Position numbers and translations under genes: made by a program
Part shown: one piece after another, positions 16,060 through 23,345 of the stretch
Layout of the letters: each line of letters opens with the position of its first letter
How positions within the stretch are numbered: position 1 is the stretch's first letter
The notes under the pieces: generated by a model
What the model saw: only the letters and a program-made list of their open reading frames with translations
What the model was told of the DNA's origin: nothing
Databases searched by the model: none
Source of the DNA: Bacteroidota bacterium
Lineage (GTDB): Bacteria; Bacteroidota; Ignavibacteria; SZUA-365
NCBI GenBank assembly: GCA_018224345.1
Contig: JAGTUW010000176.1
Coordinates: 1-30,147 of the forward strand
Length of the DNA stretch: 30,147 nt
Reading direction: 5' to 3'

Positions 16060-16805
16060 GCGACCACCTTGAAAAACTTACGTGTCGTGGGTTCCATCGA
16101 TTCTTTGAGCTCATTGAACGTCCCGCTGATCAGGAATACACCGGCATCAAGGATATAGATGCGATTGGCAATAGTACGGGCACATTCGAGATCATGCGTG
16201 ACAGTAATGGAGGTGATACCGAACTGTTCCTCGAGGTTGAGGATGAGTTCACTGATTTCCCTGGCGGTAATCGGGTCGAGCCCTGCTGTGGGTTCATCGT
16301 AAAATACGATGCTGGGCTTGGTGATGATTGCGCGTGCGAGTCCGATACGCTTTTTCATACCGCCGCTGAGTTCCGATGGCATCTTGTCAATCGCGCTTTC
16401 GAGTCCGACCAGGCGAAGCTGCTCTATAACCCGTGCGTTGACTTCCTCCTCGTCCACCCCGCTATGCCGCTGAAGAGGGAAAGCCAGATTCTCACGCACG
16501 GTCAACGAATCGTACAACGCGGCATACTGGAACACATAGCCGATACTCTTGCGCAATTTGTTGAGTGCACTGGCTTTCATTCCGATAACCTGGTGGCCCA
16601 TCACTTCGATATTGCCGGAATCGGGGATGAGCAACCCGACAATACTTTTCAGCAACACGCTTTTCCCTATTCCACTGCGACCGAGAATCACGTCGCTCGA
16701 ACCGCTGTGCACCTGCATGCTGACCCCTTTGAGTACATCGAGATCACCGAAAGACTTGTACACATTTTGCACCTCGATCAGTGGCTGTATTTCCGTCTCA
16801 CTCAT
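16056..16805 (-). CDS. mlaF: MlaF-like ABC transporter ATPase
   Basis: The 249-residue cytoplasmic ATPase has Walker A GRSGIGKS, Q-loop YVFQYAALYDSLTVRENLAF, signature LSGGMKKRIGLARA (Met in the fifth position, as is typical of MlaF), Walker B SIVFYDEP with catalytic Glu, D-loop TAGLD and the switch histidine in VTHDLECA. It powers the MlaE permease for phospholipid trafficking between membranes. Length and motifs match MlaF (about 270 in E. coli). It sits between mlaE and mlaD with ATGA overlaps on both sides, the canonical order. Confidence 0.96.
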   Translation of the reverse strand: MSETEIQPLIEVQNVYKSFGDLDVLKGVSMQVHSGSSDVILGRSGIGKSVLLKSIVGLLIPDSGNIEVMGHQVIGMKASALNKLRKSIGYVFQYAALYDSLTVRENLAFPLQRHSGVDEEEVNARVIEQLRLVGLESAIDKMPSELSGGMKKRIGLARAIITKPSIVFYDEPTAGLDPITAREISELILNLEEQFGITSITVTHDLECARTIANRIYILDAGVFLISGTFNELKESMEPTTRKFFKVVA

Positions 16806-17692
16806 GTACCAGGCCCCAGAATCAGTATTGTCAATTGAATGATGACCATGTCGAGAAAAATGATATTCAGTGATGCGAGCACGACAGCGGACGTCGCGGC
16901 CATGCCGACCCCCTCCGTCCCGCGCGATGTATTATACCCCTGATACGCGCCTATCAACCCGATAATGTACCCGAAGGCCACGGTCTTGCCGACACCCGGG
17001 ATAACATCATAAAAAGTCAGACTTTGCACGACCTCGGTGAAATATAATTGCATACTGGAACTGCTGGAAATCCATTCCGCTATGTATCCACCGAAGATGG
17101 CGAGAAAATCCAAATACGCTGTCAGCAACGGAAGAATGATCGCACAGGCGAGTACACGGGTGACAACAAGGTAATTGTAGGGATCGATGCCGGAAACCTC
17201 CAGGGCGTCAATCTGCTCAGTAACTTTCATCGATCCCACTTCCGCCCCGATACCGGAACTGACACGCCCTGCCACGATAAGCGCAGTAATCACCGGACCG
17301 AGTTCCCGTACGATAGTCAGTGCGATCATCGCAGGCAGAAAACCCCCTGCACCAAAGCGATCAAGTGTCGGACGCGACTGCAGCGCCAGAATCAGGCCCA
17401 TGATCACACCCACAATCGTTAGCAATGGGATGGATTTCGCCCCAAGTTCATCGAAATGCTTGCGCACCTGTGACCATTCATAAGGCGGAACAAAAACATA
17501 ACGGAAAAATTTCAGTCCAAACATCGTGATACCATACACCTGCTCCATGGAGCTGCGTATGCGGCTCATGGCAAGCTGCCCGTACGAATCTTGCGGAGGT
17601 CTGCTGGGAGGTGTCTCTCCCGCAGGGGTGCGCTTTTCAGTGATCACCTCTTCCTTCAGGGGCACATCTGATGGGCTTTTGGACGAATTCAC
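16802..17692 (-). CDS. mlaE: MlaE-like ABC transporter permease
   Basis: This starts with GTG at 17692, preceded by AAAGGAG 7 nt upstream, and gives 296 residues. The first ~45 residues are a hydrophilic Pro/Ser/Glu extension. From about 50 on it matches the MlaE/YrbE permease: ITMFGLKFFRYVFVPPYEWS, then hydrophobic helices with GVIMGLILALQ, ALTIVRELGPVITALIVAGR, GAEVGSMKVTEQIDALEVSG, and VKSLTF-like VVQSLTFYDVIPGVGK. The GAEvgSM..teQIdALe segment is the family signature. Family members are about 260 residues, so the N-terminal tail is extra. It heads the mla genes and overlaps mlaF by ATGA. It also starts the long downstream gene train. Confidence 0.95.
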   Translation of the reverse strand: MNSSKSPSDVPLKEEVITEKRTPAGETPPSRPPQDSYGQLAMSRIRSSMEQVYGITMFGLKFFRYVFVPPYEWSQVRKHFDELGAKSIPLLTIVGVIMGLILALQSRPTLDRFGAGGFLPAMIALTIVRELGPVITALIVAGRVSSGIGAEVGSMKVTEQIDALEVSGIDPYNYLVVTRVLACAIILPLLTAYLDFLAIFGGYIAEWISSSSSMQLYFTEVVQSLTFYDVIPGVGKTVAFGYIIGLIGAYQGYNTSRGTEGVGMAATSAVVLASLNIIFLDMVIIQLTILILGPGT

Positions 17693-17757
17693 GAATAGAC
17701 TCCTTTAAAGACGACACAGAAAATGTAACCGTTTTTCACGGCATTTCCAATTCCTGA

Positions 17758-17789
17758 GCGTCAGAAATCGCACAAAATGCGACTGACGC
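17758..17789. repeat. Strong two-part stem-loop upstream of mlaE
   Basis: GCGTCAG (17758-17764) pairs with CTGACGC (17783-17789), and inside it TCGCA (17768-17772) pairs with TGCGA (17778-17782) around a 5-nt loop. Only a 3-nt bulge breaks the 12-bp stem. It lies 66 nt before the mlaE start in the 150-nt gap after the NYN gene. It lacks a T-run on either strand, so an operator, 5'-UTR element or factor-dependent terminator are all possible. Confidence 0.6.
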
Positions 17790-17842
17790 CGAAGCTGACA
17801 TGCCAGCGTGTGTTCGACTCCCCGGACCAGCAACGAACCCGA

Positions 17843-18328
17843 TCATGATGAGGGCCTCTCATCCCCATCGCGAAATTGCTCTTTCCAATATTCTATCTCA
17901 TTCGCCGTGAGGGTGCGGGTTTTGATATACATCTCCGTCTGATCCGTGTCCTCCGTTTTCCGGTCAGCCACGAACTCCTGCGCCGTCATCAGGCGGGCGC
18001 CGCAGGCCGCTGCATGGCGGCGGACCTCATTATCGGAGGAAACCACCAGAGCCATCCGTGGCTGCCTGTCCTGTTCGAGATTGACACGGATCCAGTCGTC
18101 GGCAGTACGCGTCAGGGAGTAAACCACACTGATGACATTTCCTCCACCTATCACCTCGCCATGACCGTCAAAGACTATTGTGATGCGTCCTTTCCCACGC
18201 ATGCGTTTGCGGACCATCTCGACGAGACCTCTTCGCGCGGCATCGGCATTCGATTTCATCAACCGCTCCAACCGGCTGACCTTGTGCAATAGGTTGTACC
18301 CGTCGATATAGGTCCGCTTGAATTCCAT
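17843..18328 (-). CDS. YacP-like NYN-domain protein (putative RNase)
   Basis: The ATG at 18328 gives 161 residues beginning MEFKRTYIDGYNLLHKVS, the YIDGYNll opening of NYN/YacP domains with the metal-binding Asp. Further matches are VEMVRKRMRGKGRITIVFDG, TADDWIRVNLEQ and LVVSSDNEVRRHAAACGA, whose acidic residues complete the PIN-like active site. YacP (Rae1) of Bacillus is a ribosome-associated endoribonuclease; whether this one is equivalent is unknown. The frame could begin further upstream with GTG at 18415, but that codon lies in a terminator hairpin after hppD, so the ATG is preferred. It has no strong ribosome site and stands alone between hppD and mlaE. Confidence 0.85.
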   Translation of the reverse strand: MEFKRTYIDGYNLLHKVSRLERLMKSNADAARRGLVEMVRKRMRGKGRITIVFDGHGEVIGGGNVISVVYSLTRTADDWIRVNLEQDRQPRMALVVSSDNEVRRHAAACGARLMTAQEFVADRKTEDTDQTEMYIKTRTLTANEIEYWKEQFRDGDERPSS

Positions 18329-18372
18329 ACCAACGTAAACAAACACAACTCCGCTGTGAATCGCAACAGTCC

Positions 18373-18415
18373 GAAGAAAGTGGATCAGGGAAGGATGCAC
18401 CTTCCCCTTCTCCAC
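18373..18415 (-). terminator. Intrinsic terminator after hppD
   Basis: On the minus strand, just past the hppD stop, GGGAAGG (arm 18400-18406) and CCTTCCC (arm 18388-18394) form a perfect 7-bp stem with a 5-nt loop. The outer arms GTGGA/TCCAC extend it. The stem is followed by TTTCTTC. Stem, position and partial T-run support an intrinsic terminator. Confidence 0.65.
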
Positions 18416-18423
18416 TCACGAGC

Positions 18424-19536
18424 TTACAGATTCCCGCGACGCTCCTGTTCGCGTTCGATAGAGACGAACAGCGCTTTGAAATTACCCTTGCCGAAGCTCT
18501 CCGCGCCCTTGCGCTGAATGATTTCGATGAACAGTGTCGGCCGGTCCTCAACAGGCTTTGTGAAGATCTGCAGCATGTATCCCTTCTCGTCGCGGTCGAC
18601 AAGAATGTTCAGATCGCGCAACGGTGCGATATCCTCGTCGATCGGACCAACACGATCAAGCAGATCATCATAATAACTGTCGGGAATATCGAGAAACTCA
18701 ACACCCTGTTCACGCATTTTGGCAATGGTATTGACAATGTCGTCGGTTTCGATCGCGACATGCTGTACGCCGGGACCGTTGTGAAAGATGATGTATTCTT
18801 CAATCTGCGACCGCTTTTTCCCTTTCGCCGGTTCGTTGATGGGAAACTTGATCCACTTGTTGTGATTCGACACAGCGGTGGAACGAAGCGCAGAATATTC
18901 GGTGGAGATGTCATTGTCGTCAAAGGTGACGAAACGTGAGAATCCGAACACGTCGGTGTAAAAACGTACCCACTCGTCCATTTGCTCCCAATCCACATTG
19001 CCGACAATATGGTCGATATGTTTGAGCCCCACCGGACGCGCAAATGTATCTTCCGGCACCGCCTGAAATCCGGGTAACATCGGACCATCGTAATCGATGT
19101 GTTGAATGAACGTATGTACGGTATCTCCGTATGTCGCTACTGTGGCGACTTTCACCCGCCCGGATGCATCTTCGATAATCTCCGGCTCGCGCACGGGTGT
19201 TGCCCCGCGTTCCACTGTCGTGCGGAAACAATATTCCGCATCATCAGTCTCCAGCGCGATGTCGCGTACACTGTCACCATGCCTGCTCAAAAATGGCGTG
19301 ATACCATCCTCCTTCAAAGGTGTGGTGAGAATGAAACGGACCTTCCCCTGCTGCAACGCGTAGGAGACGCGATCGCGCACGCCTGTTTCGGGTCCGAGAT
19401 ACGCAACGAAAGAAAATCCGAAGGCCTGGCGGTAGTAATAGGCAGACTGCTTCGCGTTCCCGCAGTACAACTCAACATGATGTACCGCGCGCAATGGCAG
19501 CGTGTCCTGCTTCAGTTCCTGGGCTTTAACCTGCAT
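18424..19536 (-). CDS. hppD: 4-hydroxyphenylpyruvate dioxygenase
   Basis: The ATG at 19536 has GGAG 7 nt before it and yields 370 residues, the normal bacterial HPPD length. The two vicinal-oxygen-chelate halves are visible, with AVHHVELYCGNAKQSAYYY near the start. The three iron ligands are H176 (LKHIDHIVGNV), H259 (GPGVQHVAIETDD) and E338 (LFIEIIQRKG), followed by the C-terminal FGKGNFKALF helix. The enzyme converts 4-hydroxyphenylpyruvate and O2 to homogentisate and CO2 in tyrosine catabolism, so an aerobic capability is implied. No hmgA, fah or tyrosine aminotransferase is in the window. A palindrome and tandem ATGCAAC repeats lie just upstream, and a terminator follows. Confidence 0.97.
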   Translation of the reverse strand: MQVKAQELKQDTLPLRAVHHVELYCGNAKQSAYYYRQAFGFSFVAYLGPETGVRDRVSYALQQGKVRFILTTPLKEDGITPFLSRHGDSVRDIALETDDAEYCFRTTVERGATPVREPEIIEDASGRVKVATVATYGDTVHTFIQHIDYDGPMLPGFQAVPEDTFARPVGLKHIDHIVGNVDWEQMDEWVRFYTDVFGFSRFVTFDDNDISTEYSALRSTAVSNHNKWIKFPINEPAKGKKRSQIEEYIIFHNGPGVQHVAIETDDIVNTIAKMREQGVEFLDIPDSYYDDLLDRVGPIDEDIAPLRDLNILVDRDEKGYMLQIFTKPVEDRPTLFIEIIQRKGAESFGKGNFKALFVSIEREQERRGNL

Positions 19537-19557
19537 AACTGTGCTCCATGTATCCGT

Positions 19558-19590
19558 GAAACGTATTTGATCTGTATTTGAGTATGCAAC
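19558..19590 (-). promoter_or_regulatory. Candidate hppD promoter with tandem heptamer
   Basis: On the minus strand TACGTTTC (19565-19558) matches seven of eight positions of the TAnnTTTG box, with GTTG (19590-19587) 21 nt upstream as a possible -33 element. That GTTG is part of two tandem copies of ATGCAAC on the plus strand (19584-19590 and 19591-19597), which could be a regulator site overlapping the promoter. Confidence 0.35.
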
Positions 19591-19605
19591 ATGCAACATA
19601 CGAAC

Positions 19606-19635
19606 GAAATCCTGAAACTCCTGTTTCAGGATTTC
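19606..19635. repeat. Perfect 13-bp inverted repeat between the T9SS cargo gene and hppD
   Basis: GAAATCCTGAAAC (19606-19618) and GTTTCAGGATTTC (19623-19635) are exact inverted copies around TCCT. It lies 44 nt after the upstream gene's stop and 70 nt before the hppD start. No T-run follows on the minus strand. It may be a terminator without a U-tract or an operator for hppD. Confidence 0.75.
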
Positions 19636-19679
19636 ACCTGCATCACATGTCGGACGCAAATAAGATACGAAATGTCCGC

Positions 19680-20906
19680 TTATTTCTGCAGTACCATTTT
19701 CACTGTCTGCATTCCCTGCGCGGACAGTACTGTTGCAAAGTAAATTCCGCTCGGAAGATGCTCGGCGTTGAAATGCACATCATGGTAGCCGGCTGAGAGA
19801 ACTTCATTGTTCAGCAGTCGTGCCACTTCCCGTCCGCTGGCATCAAAGACAACCAGACTCACCGTGGTTTCGCTGTCGACGTTCAGGCCAACGGTGGTGG
19901 AAGGATTGAACGGGTTCGGCCGGGCGGGATTGATTGTGAAGGTATGTGCATCCATCAGCGGAGTTTCGAGAATAGCCGAGTAGTCGTCGGTGCCGTCACG
20001 GTCGATCTGTCGCAGACGATAGAAGAATACAGTGTGTCCCGTACGCAGGGCCGTCGCATCGACGTAGTTGTAAGATTTCGGGGAATTTGAGGTCCCGTAC
20101 CCCTGAACGAAACCCAGTGTCTCCCAGTTATCGCGATCGGAGGAACGCTGAACTTCGAACCCGAAGTTGTTGAGCTCCGTTGCAGTCTTCCAGCGCAGTT
20201 GTACACCGTCATGCTTCAGGGCAGCGGAGAAGGAGACGAGTTCCACAGGCAGCACGGAAGCACCTTCATTGTAAAAAGTAATGGAGCCGAGAGTCTCAAA
20301 ATTGTTGCCGCCACCGTCCATGATTTCGCCAATGATCATGTCACCTGCCTGATGCCAGTGCAGGTCTTTGTTGTCGGCACCATCGTTATACAATACGCGT
20401 GTCCCACCGATATACACCGCAGCTTCGCCCGTCGAGGAAAGATAGACGACACGCAGCGTGTTGTATGCTCCGGAAACACCCATGGGCGGTGCGCTTGCAG
20501 GGCCGAGTGTGAAATTATCTGCTGCGTTCCCTGCTTTTATGACACGATAATCGAAGTAGAGTTGTCCGTTTGTCATGTAGAATTTCGTTCCGCCACGCTC
20601 AAAAAACACTGCATCACTCTCATTGCGCGCAAATTCTATATACACGTCGAGGCTGGGCACATCAAACGTTGCACCGGAGACAACCAGATCGAGCCCGACC
20701 GAGGGTCCGCCTGTCGCAAAACGCACACCCGTTCCGCCGCTGCTGGCAGAGGCATTGGCAGACGATGCGCCCGGTCCATACGTTGCTGATGTAAGCGGGG
20801 TCGAGTTGAAATTGAACTGGCTGATTACCTGCTGCGCCTGCGTTTGGCTGAAAACAAACAATGTGGCGGTGAGGAGAAGGCTGGTAAGTATCATTGTGCT
20901 TTTCAT
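19680..20906 (-). CDS. Secreted protein with LamG-like fold and T9SS C-terminal sorting domain
   Basis: The 408-residue protein starts with a signal peptide (MILTSLLLTATLFVFS, ending TQAQ). Residues about 26-215 are a beta-rich, concanavalin/LamG-like region (VYIEFARNESDAVFFERGG, FYMTNGQLYFDYR, LRVVYLSSTGEAAVYIGGTR). After LPVELVSFSA a domain resembling the FnIII-like module of Bacteroidota surface proteins runs to about 318 (GVQLRWKTATELNNFGFEVQ, FYRLRQIDRDGT). The last ~80 residues begin PARPNPFNPSTTV and end LPSGIYFATVLSAQGMQTVK, a type A T9SS sorting domain. It is therefore likely exported and anchored or released by the T9SS whose PorD and PorV/Q-like parts are at 4538-6397. Function of the cargo is unknown. 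No clear ribosome site is seen before the ATG. Confidence 0.88.
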   Translation of the reverse strand: MKSTMILTSLLLTATLFVFSQTQAQQVISQFNFNSTPLTSATYGPGASSANASASSGGTGVRFATGGPSVGLDLVVSGATFDVPSLDVYIEFARNESDAVFFERGGTKFYMTNGQLYFDYRVIKAGNAADNFTLGPASAPPMGVSGAYNTLRVVYLSSTGEAAVYIGGTRVLYNDGADNKDLHWHQAGDMIIGEIMDGGGNNFETLGSITFYNEGASVLPVELVSFSAALKHDGVQLRWKTATELNNFGFEVQRSSDRDNWETLGFVQGYGTSNSPKSYNYVDATALRTGHTVFFYRLRQIDRDGTDDYSAILETPLMDAHTFTINPARPNPFNPSTTVGLNVDSETTVSLVVFDASGREVARLLNNEVLSAGYHDVHFNAEHLPSGIYFATVLSAQGMQTVKMVLQK

Positions 20907-21261
20907 GTCTCTGATCCAAGTCGGTGTAACAAGTCAACTGCCCGTATTAGTACAAAGACCGTGCCAACATGACAAACATGCGAATACAAGACGTTTGAGC
21001 TGTTATACTATGCATCGCGTTCGGTTTCCGGACCAGATTTTCATTTATCAATCCGGAATCCGGACATCCATGCAGCGTCAGTAATGACTTCGCTGTGAGG
21101 AAGATTCAGACAAGGCGCCCCCATACTTTCCCGTGGTGGCCCCGTCTGAGGAATCAAAAAGGTGGTTGCCGACTCCTTCCCTGAACAGAAGGTGAGGGAG
21201 CTCGTGGACCGGAACGCCTCGCAAGCTTCTCCGAGAGATGTGGGGAGGTGGGACTCGACGA

Positions 21262-21307
21262 GAAAACCCCGCTTCAAATTGACTGAGAGAGTGTCAATGA
21301 AACGGGG
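21262..21307 (-). terminator. Terminator-like hairpin downstream of the PAS histidine kinase
   Basis: On the minus strand CCCCGTTTCATTGAC (21307-21293) pairs with GTCAATTTGAAGCGGGG (21283-21267) around a 9-nt loop, with one short bulge, then TTTTCTC follows. It is about 170 nt past the kinase stop. An AGAGAG/CTCTCT pairing overlaps it and could compete. Confidence 0.6.
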
Positions 21308-21339
21308 CTCTCTGGAGGGTAAGCATACTCCGCGGCGTT

Positions 21340-21461
21340 CGTTATAGGTGGGGTAAGATGCTGGAACGAAACGGAGACGCTGTGGGCTGAGTTGAGAAAG
21401 GAGAATCCCCGGCCCGGTCGTTATGGGTGCACGGTATCAGAACGAACCGGAGATTCTGTGA
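21340..21461. repeat. Two imperfect ~45-bp direct repeats
   Basis: Copy one (21340-21384) contains CGTTATAGGTG, then GAACGAAACGGAGACGCTGTG. Copy two (21419-21460) contains CGTTATGGGTG, then GAACGAACCGGAGATTCTGTG. The ends match well and the centres differ, with starts 76-79 bp apart. They lie just downstream of the PAS kinase stop. Their nature (degraded mobile element, RNA motif or coincidence) is unknown. Confidence 0.5.
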
Positions 21462-21479
21462 GAGAGGAGGGAGAAATTC

Positions 21480-22718
21480 TCAATTCCGCAGCGGGAGGCG
21501 GACTGTAAAGCACGTCCCCTCGCCTTTTTTACTTTTAACATCAATACTGCCGGAGCAGGCTTCTATATAACTTTTTGACAGTGTGAGACCGAGACCAAGA
21601 CCGTCATAACGTCTTGTGAGGCCCCATTCCTCCTGGTTGAAGGGTGTGAACACGTGATTCAGAAATTCCGCTGTCATGCCCTCACCGGTATCCGAGACTT
21701 CGATCACGGCCGCCTCCGCCTCGTTATGGAGGCGCACAACAACGCCGCCTTGCTGCGTGAATTTCACGGCGTTATCGATAAGATTCTGTATTGCCTGCTC
21801 GAATGCATTGCGATCGAGGCGAACGTTGAGGGCTTCGAACGCGTGGTCGAATTCAAGCTGAATCTGTTTCTCCGCTGCGAGTGGTGCGAATTGGCGTATC
21901 AATCTGTCGACTCCTCTGACCACATCATAATTCTCTGGTGTGGCAATGTAGTTGCCGGAGACGAGCGAAGAGAGGCTGAGCATGTGTTCCATGGTACGTG
22001 TAAGACGTCCTGCGGCTTGACGAATACTGTCGAAGTATTCACCCTCTTCCTGATTGATCAGGGGTTTGCATTGTTCCTCTATCAGTGCGGAAAACCCGAG
22101 AATGATGTTGAGCGGTGTACGAATTTCATGCGAAATAGTGGCGAAGAAGGCATCCTTCAAAGCAGCAATCTTTTCCGTTTCCGCATTTTTCTGCATCAAT
22201 TCTTCATGCATTTTCCAATGTTCCGTTCTGTCCTCAAGATTGACGATGAAATGTGTGACCTCGTTGTCGTACAATAGCGGCGAGACGGACAGTGCCTCCC
22301 AGTAAAGAGATCCATCTTTTCTCCGCTTCCGTCGCTCATCATGCCACACCTCGCCTGCTCGTTGTTTCTTCCATCGAGCCAATGTGCTTCCATTCGTGTC
22401 ATTTGCAGCATTGAACAGCAGAAAATGCTTCCCCGCGACCTCCCCGGCTTCATAGCCGGTCATCAGTGTAAATGCTGGATTGACGTCGATAATCATCCCT
22501 TCCACATCCGTGATAACCATCGCAATGGCACTGTATGCCAGAGCCCGGGCGAAGATATCGTCTGGCTGAGCGGAATGCCGGTAATCATGTAACGAGTCTG
22601 CGTTTATTTCTTCCATCCTTCGTTTCATCTTTCTTTCTTCATACGCACCCTTACCGGGAACAAGCCTGCCAGCCGGAAGGGATGCTTTGTTTCCGTCATT
22701 ATTCTGCTTCCTTCTCAC
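21480..22718 (-). CDS. Soluble PAS-domain sensor histidine kinase
   Basis: The protein has a PAS domain (about 53-165: AMVITDVEGMIIDVNPAF, MTGYEAGEVAGK), then a HisKA domain with FFATISHEIRTPLN, phosphorylation site H197. The HATPase domain follows, with N-box QNLIDNAVKF, G1 VSDTGEGM and G2 GLGLGL. No membrane helix is present, so it senses a cytoplasmic signal, perhaps redox or a ligand. The GTG at 22718 overlaps the receiver gene's stop as GTGA and gives 412 residues; an ATG at 22628 after a purine-rich stretch is an alternative start that would drop a low-complexity N-terminus. The coupled CheY-like protein upstream is its probable partner. Confidence 0.93.
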   Translation of the reverse strand: MRRKQNNDGNKASLPAGRLVPGKGAYEERKMKRRMEEINADSLHDYRHSAQPDDIFARALAYSAIAMVITDVEGMIIDVNPAFTLMTGYEAGEVAGKHFLLFNAANDTNGSTLARWKKQRAGEVWHDERRKRRKDGSLYWEALSVSPLLYDNEVTHFIVNLEDRTEHWKMHEELMQKNAETEKIAALKDAFFATISHEIRTPLNIILGFSALIEEQCKPLINQEEGEYFDSIRQAAGRLTRTMEHMLSLSSLVSGNYIATPENYDVVRGVDRLIRQFAPLAAEKQIQLEFDHAFEALNVRLDRNAFEQAIQNLIDNAVKFTQQGGVVVRLHNEAEAAVIEVSDTGEGMTAEFLNHVFTPFNQEEWGLTRRYDGLGLGLTLSKSYIEACSGSIDVKSKKGEGTCFTVRLPLRN

Positions 22719-23140
22719 AGCTTCTCCACACCTACTGCCCCTGAAGGCTGTTCAATGTCATTGCCGTTTCTGATGCGCGCAATGGACTCGACCAGGCTGA
22801 TAAGAGCTTCCGGTGCCTCACTTTTATCGAGGACTACATGGACACCGTGATTGCGATATTCCGAATCATTAAGCAGTGAGCCGAAGGCGGAGTACAGTAT
22901 GATATGCGTACCCTCGAGCCGGTTTTTTGACCGTTCGAGTAATTCCGAGCCATAGCCTTCGGGGAAATGGTGATCAAGAATCAACAGATCAGGGGCGATA
23001 TTCTCCAGGTATGCAGCCGCACTGACCAGACCGTCCTCTAAATGCACTGACCGCGCTGCAGGCAGCCCATGCAAAAGCCGAATCAGTCTTTCTCCGATAA
23101 GCTTCGAGTCGTCAACGATCAGTATGTCCAAACCACGCAT
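22715..23140 (-). CDS. Stand-alone response regulator receiver (CheY-like)
   Basis: This 141-residue single-domain receiver has the acidic pocket D10/D11 in ILIVDDSK, phosphoacceptor D56 in LLILDHHFPEG, the conserved Ser84 in LYSAFGS and K106 in VVLDKSEAP. No output domain follows; the ~20 C-terminal residues are a tail. It may pass phosphate to or from the soluble PAS kinase encoded next, whose GTG overlaps its stop (GTGA). The histidines after the phosphoacceptor (DHH) are unusual but do not remove any key residue. Confidence 0.92.
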   Translation of the reverse strand: MRGLDILIVDDSKLIGERLIRLLHGLPAARSVHLEDGLVSAAAYLENIAPDLLILDHHFPEGYGSELLERSKNRLEGTHIILYSAFGSLLNDSEYRNHGVHVVLDKSEAPEALISLVESIARIRNGNDIEQPSGAVGVEKL

Positions 23141-23263
23141 TTGATTTCCTGATTAATTCTACCAAGTACAAATTACTTTGTGCTGGCACGCACGCTGTCA
23201 TCGGCGTTGCCCTGTTTGCCTGCCGGAATACCCACTTCTCATGTCAGTGGAATGGATGTGACC

Positions 23264-23284
23264 GTGTACGCGGGATGCGTACAC
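23264..23284. repeat. Perfect 8-bp inverted repeat between the two signalling pairs
   Basis: GTGTACGC (23264-23271) and GCGTACAC (23277-23284) are exact inverted copies around GGGAT. They lie in the 205-bp gap between the NarL-type gene stop and the CheY-like gene start. They may be an operator or a terminator lacking a T-run. Confidence 0.6.
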
Positions 23285-23345
23285 CATGCACGCTGACTCC
23301 CCGGAATTCCAGGAACGTTACACGACGGAATAACGATGATGATGG

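Larger units (their letters stand above)
20907..21479. other. 573-bp gene-free structured region
   Basis: No gene I trust lies here. The gap contains the terminator-like hairpin at 21262-21307, a pair of imperfect ~45-bp repeats (21340-21461), a direct repeat ATCCGGA ATCCGGA at 21051-21064, and strong purine bias on the plus strand between 21180 and 21480. A 78-codon open frame on the minus strand (21277-21041) is the only one of note; it has no ribosome site, and its peptide resembles nothing I can name. The nearest 100 bases to 20906 are AT-richer and should hold the promoter of the T9SS cargo gene. Confidence 0.6.

Noticed and set aside
18329..18415. GTG start extending the NYN gene upstream
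   Set aside because: The GTG falls in the terminator hairpin after hppD, and the extension adds nothing matching the NYN family.
21041..21277. 78-codon minus-strand frame as a real gene
   Set aside because: There is no ribosome site, it overlaps the terminator-like hairpin, and I recognise no family. It was kept only as part of the unexplained region.
21340..21461. CRISPR array
   Set aside because: Only two copies exist, they differ at many positions, and no further repeats or cas genes are near.
20907..21479. Group II intron or retron
   Set aside because: There is no reverse transcriptase, no domain V-like GAGC...GTTC hairpin and no recognisable intron ends.
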